Source: Bacteroidota bacterium (GTDB lineage: Bacteria > Bacteroidota > Bacteroidia > Chitinophagales > Chitinophagaceae). Taken from it: a stretch of DNA of 64,000 nt. Shown here one piece after another: positions 8,178 to 15,291 of the stretch. Where the stretch lies: NCBI GenBank assembly GCA_030706735.1, contig JAUZNZ010000021.1, forward strand, positions 1 to 64,000, read 5' to 3'. The first letter of the stretch is position 1; each line of letters begins with the position of its first letter. The position numbers and the translations under genes were made by a program. The notes beneath the pieces were generated by a model. It saw nothing but the letters and a program-made list of their open reading frames with translations. It was not told the DNA's origin and did not search any database.

Positions 8178-10859
8178 ATGCTGATACCCCACGCAACCTA
8201 TCGTATTCAATTGCACGAAGGTTTCACATTCGCCCACCTCGACCAAATCCTGGACTACCTTCACGAACTGGGTGTGTCGACAATTTATGCATCCCCGGTA
8301 ACGCAGGCGGTTAAGGGCAGTATGCATGGATACGACGCCACCAATCCTGCCGTGATCGGCCCGGACATCGGCACGGAAGAACAATGGGAACGGCTTACGC
8401 ACAAGCTGAATGCCTATGGCATGAACTGGCTGCAGGATATCGTACCCAATCACATGGCTTTCGATAGCAGCAATCCCTGGCTCTTCGACGTCATGGAGCG
8501 GGGAACCTCCTCCGAATTCCATGATTTCTTCGACATCGATTGGGATCATCCCGACCCCCTCCTCCGGCGACGGCTGATGGCGCCCTTCCTGGGAGACTCG
8601 CTCGACGCCTGCCTCCAACGGAGAGAGATCAGGCTGGACCACACGGAGAATGGCTTTCTGATCCGCTATTTCGACAGTCACTATCCGGTGACGCCATCCT
8701 GCTATTCCTGGCTCGGAGAAATGACAGGCGATTGCCCCGCGTATTGGCTGGCATTTGCCACGCACCTGGAACAGATGATGTCGGCATCCTTCGAAGCCTG
8801 GCAGATGGCAAAAAGGGATTTATTGGACAAGGCCGCCGCGGATCCCGATGCGGCGCATTTTATCGCCGCTGTTGTTTCCTTGTTTAACGAAAGTCCCCGA
8901 CTCCTGGCGGCACTCCTTGCCAGACAATGCTACTCGCTTACGCACCATCAACTGGCGGATACCCGGATCGATTACCGGCGATTTTTTACCATTAACGGCT
9001 TGATCTGTCTTCGCATGGAGGACGAAAAGGTGTTTTCCCGCTATCACGAACGGTTTCTCGACTGGTATAAAAGGGGTTTTTTCCAGGGGCTGCGCATTGA
9101 CCATATTGACGGCCTCGCAGACCCTGCCCAATATACGCGCCGGCTGAAAGAGAGGTTTGGTAAGGAATGCTATATCATTGCGGAAAAGATCCTCCAGGCC
9201 GATGAGTCCCTGCCCCGCGACTGGTCCCTGGAAGGCATGACGGGATACGAATTTCTTTTTCTGGTAAATCAATTGATGGCCGATCCGGAGGGCAATCGCC
9301 ACTTGCTCGATTATTACAGGCGACTTGTACCCTCCGTCCCGCGATACAGGGAGGAACAATTCGAAAATAAATATGAATACCTGAAAAGATTTATGGGCGG
9401 TGAATTGGATAATCTGTTCCGGCAACTGGTAAATGCGCTCCGGCAGGCCGGACTACCGGTCCTCGAAACTCAACGTCTCCGCGAGGCGCTTGCCGTCCTG
9501 ATGGCCTGCTTTCCTGTATATCGTATCTATCCCGCCGAGTCAGGTATTTCGGAAAACGGACGCCGCACGCTGGACGAGGCTTTCCGGCGGGCAAACCAAC
9601 GGAAACCGGACCTGGCCGCCGAATGGACGACCTTGCAGGACATTTTCCGGCCGGAACATGATTCGGGCGCCGGCGGCGCCATCCATGCCTTCCGGATCCG
9701 CCTGATGCAGTTCACCGGACCCCTTGCCGCAAAAGGGATCGAAGATACTACCTTCTATACCTATGATCCGCTCATTTCGCATAATGAGGTAGGAGATACG
9801 CCCGGCATCTCCGGCATCAGCGTGGAAGACTTTCACGAACGCATGCGGATTCGCCAGTCCTCCTGGCCCCTTTCACTCAACGCGACCTCGACTCATGATA
9901 CCAAGCGGGGAGAGGATGCCCGTATCCGCCTGAATATCCTCAGCGCGATACCGGAGGAATGGACCGATGCGGTCGATGGATGGAGGGCCCTGAACCGTTC
10001 AATGATCAAAAAGATCGGAGAGAGACAGGCGCCATCCGTGAACGATGAATATTTCATATATCAATCCCTCCTGGGCGGCGTTCCGTATGACCTGGTCATC
10101 ACCGATAGTTTCCGGGACAGGTTTAGAAAATTCCTGGTCAAGGCCCTGCGCGAGGCCAGGACGGAAACCAGTTGGACGGAACCTAATCAGGCCTATGAGA
10201 ACGCCTGCCTTGGATTTGCCGATGCCATTCTCGCGAAGAATTCAAAATTTCAGGAACGGTTTATGGCATTTGCCGGCAATGTCATCCGCCAGGCTGCAAT
10301 CTATTCCATGTCGCAGACGCTGATCAAATTGACCTCGCCGGGTATCCCCGATATCTATCAGGGCGCCGAACTCTGGGATCTCAGTTTTGTCGATCCCGAC
10401 AATCGGAGGTCCGTAAATTACGACCGCCGCAGAGTTCTCCTGAAGCGGATTGCTGAAGAGGAAAAAAAAGGTCTGCCGGCCTTATTTGAGTATCTTTCTG
10501 CCAACCGGGCCTCCGGTGTGGAAAAGCTCTTTGTGATCTGGAAGGCGCTGGCCTACCGGAAGTCGCATCCCCAATTGTTTATAAAAGGCGAATACATTCC
10601 CATTCGAACAGATCCCAACATGATATCCTACCTGAGACGTCATGAGAAGGACTGGCTGCTGGTCGTCGTCCCGCTTATCAGAAGCGAGCGGGACAAGGTA
10701 AAAAGCATCGGGATCGTTCATTTCGACCTTCCTCCCGATGGGCCGCTGGACTGGAAAAATGAGTTTACCGGGCAGGTCTTCCGGGGTGGACGCATGCCCG
10801 TGTCCACGGCGCTGTTCGCCGGCTTCCCGGTAACCTTGCTCTCAGGCAGGAATGGATGA
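8178..10859 (+). CDS. treY: Malto-oligosyltrehalose synthase
   Basis: TreY isomerises the reducing-end alpha-1,4 linkage of maltodextrins to the alpha,alpha-1,1 linkage, making the substrate of TreZ. The 893 residues are at the long end of the normal range. GH13 motifs are clear: DIVPNHMAF near residue 90, the nucleophile block GLRIDHIDGLADP near 305, the acid/base Glu in YIIAEKIL near 335, and THDTKRGEDAR near 573. The C-terminal signature SPGIPDIYQGAE is also present. It starts eight bases after treZ. Its last 18 bases overlap the 3' end of the Cys-rich protein gene on the other strand. Confidence 0.95.
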   Translation: MLIPHATYRIQLHEGFTFAHLDQILDYLHELGVSTIYASPVTQAVKGSMHGYDATNPAVIGPDIGTEEQWERLTHKLNAYGMNWLQDIVPNHMAFDSSNPWLFDVMERGTSSEFHDFFDIDWDHPDPLLRRRLMAPFLGDSLDACLQRREIRLDHTENGFLIRYFDSHYPVTPSCYSWLGEMTGDCPAYWLAFATHLEQMMSASFEAWQMAKRDLLDKAAADPDAAHFIAAVVSLFNESPRLLAALLARQCYSLTHHQLADTRIDYRRFFTINGLICLRMEDEKVFSRYHERFLDWYKRGFFQGLRIDHIDGLADPAQYTRRLKERFGKECYIIAEKILQADESLPRDWSLEGMTGYEFLFLVNQLMADPEGNRHLLDYYRRLVPSVPRYREEQFENKYEYLKRFMGGELDNLFRQLVNALRQAGLPVLETQRLREALAVLMACFPVYRIYPAESGISENGRRTLDEAFRRANQRKPDLAAEWTTLQDIFRPEHDSGAGGAIHAFRIRLMQFTGPLAAKGIEDTTFYTYDPLISHNEVGDTPGISGISVEDFHERMRIRQSSWPLSLNATSTHDTKRGEDARIRLNILSAIPEEWTDAVDGWRALNRSMIKKIGERQAPSVNDEYFIYQSLLGGVPYDLVITDSFRDRFRKFLVKALREARTETSWTEPNQAYENACLGFADAILAKNSKFQERFMAFAGNVIRQAAIYSMSQTLIKLTSPGIPDIYQGAELWDLSFVDPDNRRSVNYDRRRVLLKRIAEEEKKGLPALFEYLSANRASGVEKLFVIWKALAYRKSHPQLFIKGEYIPIRTDPNMISYLRRHEKDWLLVVVPLIRSERDKVKSIGIVHFDLPPDGPLDWKNEFTGQVFRGGRMPVSTALFAGFPVTLLSGRNG

Positions 10860-11195
10860 TTCCGACATCCGCGTGCACTCCTCCGCGCAGCGGCTGCATG
10901 CATCCGCACAGACGCGGCAATGTTCCATCCCCATGGCGGCATGCTTTCCGCATTCTTCGGCGCATGCCGAACAAATATCCGCACACAGGAGGCACAAGGC
11001 CTCGGAATATTGTCCCTCAAGCATCATGATCTCGGCCGTTGCGCGGCAAAACGCAGAGCACTCACGATCCAGCCGGATGCAGGTACGTAGTTTGCCGACC
11101 TCTTTCTCCTGGAGACAGGCGTCTGCGCATTGGTTGCATTTCGTGGCGCATTCAATGCACGCGTCGATGCAGGCCTGATATTTTTGATTCGGCAT
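10842..11195 (-). CDS. Cys-rich four-helix-bundle copper-binding/storage protein (DUF326, Csp-like)
   Basis: This 117-residue cytosolic protein contains 19 cysteines, mostly in CxxxC and CxxC spacing along amphipathic helices (for example CIDACIEC and CADACSRCAEEC). This is the hallmark of DUF326/Csp four-helix bundles whose core is lined with Cys thiolates that hold many Cu(I) ions. There is no signal peptide, so it resembles the cytosolic Csp3 type. It is followed two bases later on the same strand by, in transcription order after it's upstream neighbour, the DUF892 gene at 11198-11893 lying directly upstream. Together with the KGG protein these three form a minus-strand stress cluster. Copper binding is inferred from the Cys pattern. 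Confidence 0.88.
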   Translation of the reverse strand: MPNQKYQACIDACIECATKCNQCADACLQEKEVGKLRTCIRLDRECSAFCRATAEIMMLEGQYSEALCLLCADICSACAEECGKHAAMGMEHCRVCADACSRCAEECTRMSESSIPA

Positions 11196-11197
11196 AA

Positions 11198-11893
11198 TTA
11201 GTCGGTTGTCATGATGGTAACCTGCTCCCAGGAGTATTCATTTCCCTCATGTTCCGCGCAAAGGTTGATCTCGTTTTCTGCGATCTCGGTCAGGATGGCG
11301 TCCGTATCTTCTTCTTCGACCAGGGTCATGTCAAGCAGTTCTGCGGCAGCATCCAGCCTCATGGTGATCGCTAGTTGAACCAGACCGCCATACGTCGCAA
11401 TCTCATAATGTTCCACTTTCTGAGCGGCTATGATCAGGGCGGCATCCCTGGTCATGGTTCCTGCTTCGGTTTCCTTGATGATGGTTTCTGCCTCGCGGAT
11501 GATGCCTTCGATGGCTTCGCAAACCTTTCCTTCGGGTTTTTTCCCCAGTGTCTGGAATATCTTTTCGAGCCGCCTCACATGACGCTCAGTCTGGAGCAGG
11601 TGGTCTTCGAATGCATCCTGCAGGATCTCGGTAGTGGCCGATTGGCGCATCTTAGGCAGCGACTGGGCAATCTTCTGTTCGGCATAGTAGATATCCTTCA
11701 ATTGATCCAGGAAGAATTTTTCCAGCAGGGGCTCTCCGCTCCGTTCATTCTTCGCCGGCTTTCCCTGTCTCGAGTCAGCTTGCGGACGCCGCCCATCTTC
11801 GGATTGTTGCACCCTGGGGCCGGGGGCATTCCCCCTGCCTCTATTTGTCTTTTTTGCTTTAGCGTTACCCGCTTTTGTTGTTGTATGTCTCAT
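11198..11893 (-). CDS. YciF/DUF892 ferritin-like protein with basic N-terminal extension
   Basis: Residues ~55-225 form a DUF892 (YciF) four-helix domain with the typical opening EKFFLDQLKDIYYAEQ and the later blocks HLLQTERHVRRLE and AQKVEHYEIATYG, which supply the Glu/His ligands of a ferritin-like di-metal site. YciF-type proteins are induced by general and osmotic stress; their reaction is unsettled. The first ~50 residues are a Lys/Arg/Gly-rich, Pro-containing extension that the paralogue at 24262-24834 lacks; it could bind nucleic acid or be disordered. The stop lies two bases upstream of the start of the Cys-rich gene, and the KGG gene lies 20 bases upstream of this start, so the three are likely one operon. 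Confidence 0.88.
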   Translation of the reverse strand: MRHTTTKAGNAKAKKTNRGRGNAPGPRVQQSEDGRRPQADSRQGKPAKNERSGEPLLEKFFLDQLKDIYYAEQKIAQSLPKMRQSATTEILQDAFEDHLLQTERHVRRLEKIFQTLGKKPEGKVCEAIEGIIREAETIIKETEAGTMTRDAALIIAAQKVEHYEIATYGGLVQLAITMRLDAAAELLDMTLVEEEDTDAILTEIAENEINLCAEHEGNEYSWEQVTIMTTD

Positions 11894-11913
11894 TTTTTTC
11901 TGGTTTGGTATTC

Positions 11914-12576
11914 TTACCTATGCGAGCCACGGCCGCTGTTTCTGGAATGTTGACCATAACCCGAACGTCCCGAGCGGCTTGTGAATTGTCCGCTCGAATT
12001 CCGCTTCCTGCCCGACCCTCGCCCCGATGAGGCCCCGCCCTGGCTGCGGGATGACGAGTGACCGGATGGCCGTCCTCCGCCCGGACTGAATGGCCCGCCT
12101 CCATGTGAGGCTCTTCCGCCTTCGCTGGCGATGCGCCGTACCCGGTCCCGGTCCATCGACCCGAACCCACGTCCGCTGCCGGAGGTCCGTCCCTGGTTTC
12201 TGCCGCGGCCATCCTGGCCCCAGCCTCTTTCGTCGCTCCGGTCTCTGCTTCCCCTCCTGCCTTCATTATACCCTCTGTTCAGATCGTAATCATCTTCATC
12301 ATGCCGGGAATAGGGCCTGCGCTCATGGTCTTCTTCGTCATAGTTCTCCTCCTGGTCATAGTCTTCTCCTTCATCTTCATAGTCTTCATATTCGGAGGAG
12401 GGATGATCTTCGTCTTCGTCATAGTCGCGATAGTCTTCTTCATCCCGACCCTCATATTCTTCCTGGTAGCGACCCCGCCCGCCGTGAGAGGCTTCTCCCC
12501 CACGTCGGGCCATGCGGCGGCGATCTTCGGGGTCCATGGCCGCAAAGCCTCGTCTTCCTGAATTTCTCGTGTTCAT
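11914..12576 (-). CDS. KGG-repeat stress protein with acidic and RG-rich disordered regions
   Basis: The 220-residue protein has two copies of the stress-induced KGG motif (PF10685-type): RGFAAMDPEDRRRMARRGG near residue 9 and RGFGSMDRDRVRRIASEGG near residue 137, each followed by ASHGG. Between them lies a Glu/Asp/Tyr-rich linker (residues ~35-105), and after the second copy a Ser/Gly/Arg-rich tail with repeated SGRG-like units. KGG proteins such as YciG are small general-stress proteins; this version is much longer than usual (about 60-80 residues) because of the linker and tail. It is first in the likely minus-strand operon with the DUF892 and Cys-rich genes. A nucleic-acid-binding or condensate role is possible from composition but unproven. 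Confidence 0.78.
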   Translation of the reverse strand: MNTRNSGRRGFAAMDPEDRRRMARRGGEASHGGRGRYQEEYEGRDEEDYRDYDEDEDHPSSEYEDYEDEGEDYDQEENYDEEDHERRPYSRHDEDDYDLNRGYNEGRRGSRDRSDERGWGQDGRGRNQGRTSGSGRGFGSMDRDRVRRIASEGGRASHGGGPFSPGGGRPSGHSSSRSQGGASSGRGSGRKRNSSGQFTSRSGRSGYGQHSRNSGRGSHR

Positions 12577-12796
12577 ACATTTGATTTTTATATGATCGAT
12601 GACAACGTTTTTTTGTGAAGGCCTTCTCCGCTAACGGCAAAAAAACTATGCCATCCCGGTTGATAGACGAGGGCTCCCGTGACCGCAGCCGGAAAAACCC
12701 CGGCGCCCTGTGGAAGTTTGTCGGCAGTTCGCCTGGCGGCTGCTCAGACGCCCGCTGGCATGATTTTTTTGCGCTGATCTTTACTCAAAAAGGAGC

Positions 12797-13408
12797 ATGA
12801 TCCACTTCAAGACCATCGATCCGAAGATCCTGTATTTCGGAACTCCCGTTGCACTGATCACCACGGTAGGGGAGGAAGGAAAGGATAATATTGGCCCGAT
12901 GTCCTCGGTATGGGCCCTCGGATGGACGCTCATGCTTGGCCTGGAATGCGGCTCAAAGACCTATCAGAACCTGGTCGCTCAGGAGGAATGTGTGATCAAT
13001 TTCCCGTCTGCAGGGCTTTTCAAACAGGTCGAAAAGATTGCAAACCTGACCGGAATGGATCCGGTACCGGAATACAAACGCGGCCGCTATCAATACGCGA
13101 GCGACAAGTTCAAGGTCGGCAGCTTTACACGCATCCCCTCCGAACTGGTGGCGCCGCCTCGCATCGCCGAATGCCAGATCCAAATGGAAGCGGTACTTAA
13201 GAACGTGACCTTGATTGAAGACGATCCCAAAGAACGGTCGTCCGTAGCAGCCATGGAAACTCGGGTGGTGAGGGTCCACGTCGATGAGCATTTGCTGATC
13301 GAAGACCAGCATATCAACCCGGTAAACTGGAATCCGTTGATCTACAATTTCCGGCACTATTACGGCTTGGGTGAGGAACTCGGTAAAACATTCAAAGCAG
13401 AAGTATAA
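12797..13408 (+). CDS. Flavin reductase-like (FMN-binding split-barrel) protein
   Basis: This 203-residue protein matches the flavin reductase-like family: TPVALITTV near residue 16, GPMSSVWALGWTLMLGLE at 33-50 and an NFPS segment near residue 70, which in the family line the FMN pocket. Such proteins reduce flavins or bind FMN as part of oxidoreductases. The partner is not evident here. A purine-rich run AAAAAGGAG ends only one base before the ATG, too close to be an ordinary Shine-Dalgarno. The next small gene follows after 13 bases. Confidence 0.85.
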   Translation: MIHFKTIDPKILYFGTPVALITTVGEEGKDNIGPMSSVWALGWTLMLGLECGSKTYQNLVAQEECVINFPSAGLFKQVEKIANLTGMDPVPEYKRGRYQYASDKFKVGSFTRIPSELVAPPRIAECQIQMEAVLKNVTLIEDDPKERSSVAAMETRVVRVHVDEHLLIEDQHINPVNWNPLIYNFRHYYGLGEELGKTFKAEV

Positions 13409-13421
13409 TACCGCTATTACG

Positions 13422-13571
13422 ATGATCAGAAAACTAAAAACGGGTGAATTCCGTATTTATTCCCGGAAGAAGGACCCTAAAACGAACAAACGCAGGAACC
13501 TGGGAACCTTCTCCTCCATGCAGGCCGCAAAAAAACACGAGAAGGCGATCCAGTATTTCAAGCACGGATGA
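13422..13571 (+). CDS. Small basic protein of 49 residues (conserved hypothetical)
   Basis: The frame is open from 13371, inside the flavin reductase gene, but the natural start is the ATG at 13422. The product begins MIRKLKTGEFRIYSRKKD and continues with NLGTFSS and a helix ending KAIQYFKHG. It looks like a tiny beta-hairpin plus helix, similar to widespread short proteins seen in Proteobacteria and Acidobacteria; no function is known to me. It is basic and could bind nucleic acid. It may be co-transcribed with the flavin reductase. Confidence 0.62.
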   Translation: MIRKLKTGEFRIYSRKKDPKTNKRRNLGTFSSMQAAKKHEKAIQYFKHG

Positions 13572-13580
13572 TCACCTGGC

Positions 13581-13644
13581 TCACACTTTGCCGCCGTCAC
13601 ACTTTGCCGCCGTCACACCACGCCGCCGTCACACCACGCCGCCA
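13581..13644. repeat. Four tandem 16-bp repeats spanning the AI-2E permease stop codon
   Basis: Four head-to-tail units of 16 bases: two copies of TCACACTTTGCCGCCG (13581-13596, 13597-13612), then two of TCACACCACGCCGCCR (13613-13628, 13629-13644). The last unit encodes the end of the minus-strand permease including its stop; each earlier unit repeats a TCA, which is a stop codon (TGA) on the minus strand. It lies between convergent genes and looks like slippage or unequal-exchange expansion. Confidence 0.9.
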
Positions 13645-14732
13645 TAGAACCAGGTCTTTACACGCACCAGCCACGGGATCCGCGAGGGCGTGCCCTTTTC
13701 CCTGCCAATCAAATAACCGAGGGGCTGCAATATTTTGACATTGTCGAACAGGATCTTCGCAATGCCCAGAAAGGGAATGGCCAGGATCATGCCGGGTATT
13801 CCCCAGATCAACTCACCCGCTATCAGGATGAAAATGGTGAACAACGGATTGACATTTAACTGAGCCCGCATGACCATCGGAGAGATGAGGTAAAATTGAA
13901 TGAACTGGATCAGTGCATAGGTTCCCAGGACGCCCAGCACCATGCTTACTCCTCCTCCCTGGGACAAAGCCATCAGGCTGGTCAGCGTACTGCCCGTCAG
14001 ATTACCTACGAAGGGAACGATCTCCAGCAGGCCGCAGAGGATTGCGAAAAAAACCGCATTGCGAATACCGACGATCGCAAACCCGACACTGTACATCACC
14101 CAGAGACAAACAATGACCACGGCCAGTCCATAAAGATAGTGCTGCACCACCCGCACGGACCGCAGCAGCATCATTTTTGTCTGGGACTGCGTATCGACAG
14201 GCGCCAGCTGGAGACAAAACTCCTTGAATCGGTGCCGCTGACACAACAACATGATCGTATATACCAATATCAGGATCAGCGTGATGATCACATTCACCAG
14301 GCCACCCATGACCACAGCCACCGTTTTGGACAACCCGTTCGTCCCCGGCGTGGGCGGCGTCATCAGCAGATCTTGTTGTCTCGGCGATGGCAGTCCCAGT
14401 TTTTGATGCAGGTATTCCTGGAGACGGCCCATCATATCCGAGAAATTCTGCCCGATCGCTGTAAGGTCGCCGGAGATATTCTTGACATGCCACATCAACA
14501 GCGCGATGATGCCGGACATGAAAAGAAGAAAGATCAGGCCGCAGATCAACGAGGCAAATACCCTGTTTATTCCTTTTCGCTCCAGGAGGTCGCAGACCGG
14601 CATAAAGACCAGCGCAAGTACCCCGGCAATAGCCAGCGGCATCAGTAACAGCTTGGCAAAGTACAGGATACCGACGATCAGGACAAAGGCGGCCAGCGCA
14701 TAAACGGTTCTGACAATTAATGGTTTCTGCAT
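13629..14732 (-). CDS. AI-2E family transporter (PerM/YdiK-type membrane protein)
   Basis: The polytopic inner-membrane protein (367 residues from the ATG at 14732; an upstream ATG at 14780 adds 16 residues) has about eight predicted hydrophobic segments: paired helices near the N-terminus, a soluble central stretch (residues ~75-135) and a C-terminal membrane block with LCGLLEIVPFVGNLTG and IAGELIWGIPGMILAIPF, the conserved signatures of the AI-2E exporter/PerM superfamily. Members have been linked to autoinducer-2 export, Na+/H+ exchange or unknown permease roles, so substrate is not assigned. The C-terminus lies within the 16-bp tandem repeat. The DUF3175 gene is upstream on the same strand. 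Confidence 0.9.
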   Translation of the reverse strand: MQKPLIVRTVYALAAFVLIVGILYFAKLLLMPLAIAGVLALVFMPVCDLLERKGINRVFASLICGLIFLLFMSGIIALLMWHVKNISGDLTAIGQNFSDMMGRLQEYLHQKLGLPSPRQQDLLMTPPTPGTNGLSKTVAVVMGGLVNVIITLILILVYTIMLLCQRHRFKEFCLQLAPVDTQSQTKMMLLRSVRVVQHYLYGLAVVIVCLWVMYSVGFAIVGIRNAVFFAILCGLLEIVPFVGNLTGSTLTSLMALSQGGGVSMVLGVLGTYALIQFIQFYLISPMVMRAQLNVNPLFTIFILIAGELIWGIPGMILAIPFLGIAKILFDNVKILQPLGYLIGREKGTPSRIPWLVRVKTWFYGGVV

Positions 14733-14787
14733 GATCGACCTGATCAAAAAACTGTGCCATAAACGGGGCTTTTCCCCCATTCGGTGC

Positions 14788-15114
14788 CTATTTTCCCCGA
14801 CTATGCATCTCCTTCAACCTATCCTTGGCCTTGTTTAACACTTTCTTTTTTCCGGATGACAGGTTCTTGCCTGCCCGGTTGATATAAAAATTCAGCATCG
14901 ACATGGCAGATTGGTAAGAACTCCCCTTTTTGCGCTTGCTGGTCTCCGCAGATCGCCGGAGAGATTTTGCGATCTTTTCGGGATCGGCCGAACGAAAAAC
15001 ACCTTCTTCAAGGTCCAATGCATCACTGTGTTCGGTTACCCCTGCTGACCACTTCCCGGGGCTCTTCGTTTTTTTGGTCGCGATCATTTTCCGCGGACCT
15101 GCTGTTTTTGACAT
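14788..15114 (-). CDS. DUF3175 protein
   Basis: This 108-residue basic protein carries the DUF3175 hallmark KWSAGVTEHSDALDLEEGVF followed by DPEKIAKSLRRSAE and a helical SAMSMLNFYINRAGKNL block. The family is widespread and uncharacterised. The frame is open to 15234, but the homologous region and a good ATG begin at 15114. It lies upstream of, and probably with, the AI-2E permease gene, and is divergent from glgX. Confidence 0.83.
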   Translation of the reverse strand: MSKTAGPRKMIATKKTKSPGKWSAGVTEHSDALDLEEGVFRSADPEKIAKSLRRSAETSKRKKGSSYQSAMSMLNFYINRAGKNLSSGKKKVLNKAKDRLKEMHSRGK

Positions 15115-15291
15115 AACCTTTTTTCGGCATGAAATGCAATCCCCGTACCTGGCATAAGATTTTAACGGTTGATTATAAATACATTCAGACCCGGTCTGGA
15201 TCAGCATCCTGTAGAACTTGGTGCACATCGGCATTTATTTCTACAAGATCGGTGCATAACTGCATGAATGACAACATAAACCCTTAACAAT

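Noticed and set aside
12615-12800. 61-codon frame before the flavin reductase gene, overlapping its start as ATGA.
   Set aside because: No recognisable family and composition does not look coding; kept out despite the overlap.
13581-13644. Short tandem repeats considered as a CRISPR array.
   Set aside because: The units are adjacent with no spacers and only 16 bases long.
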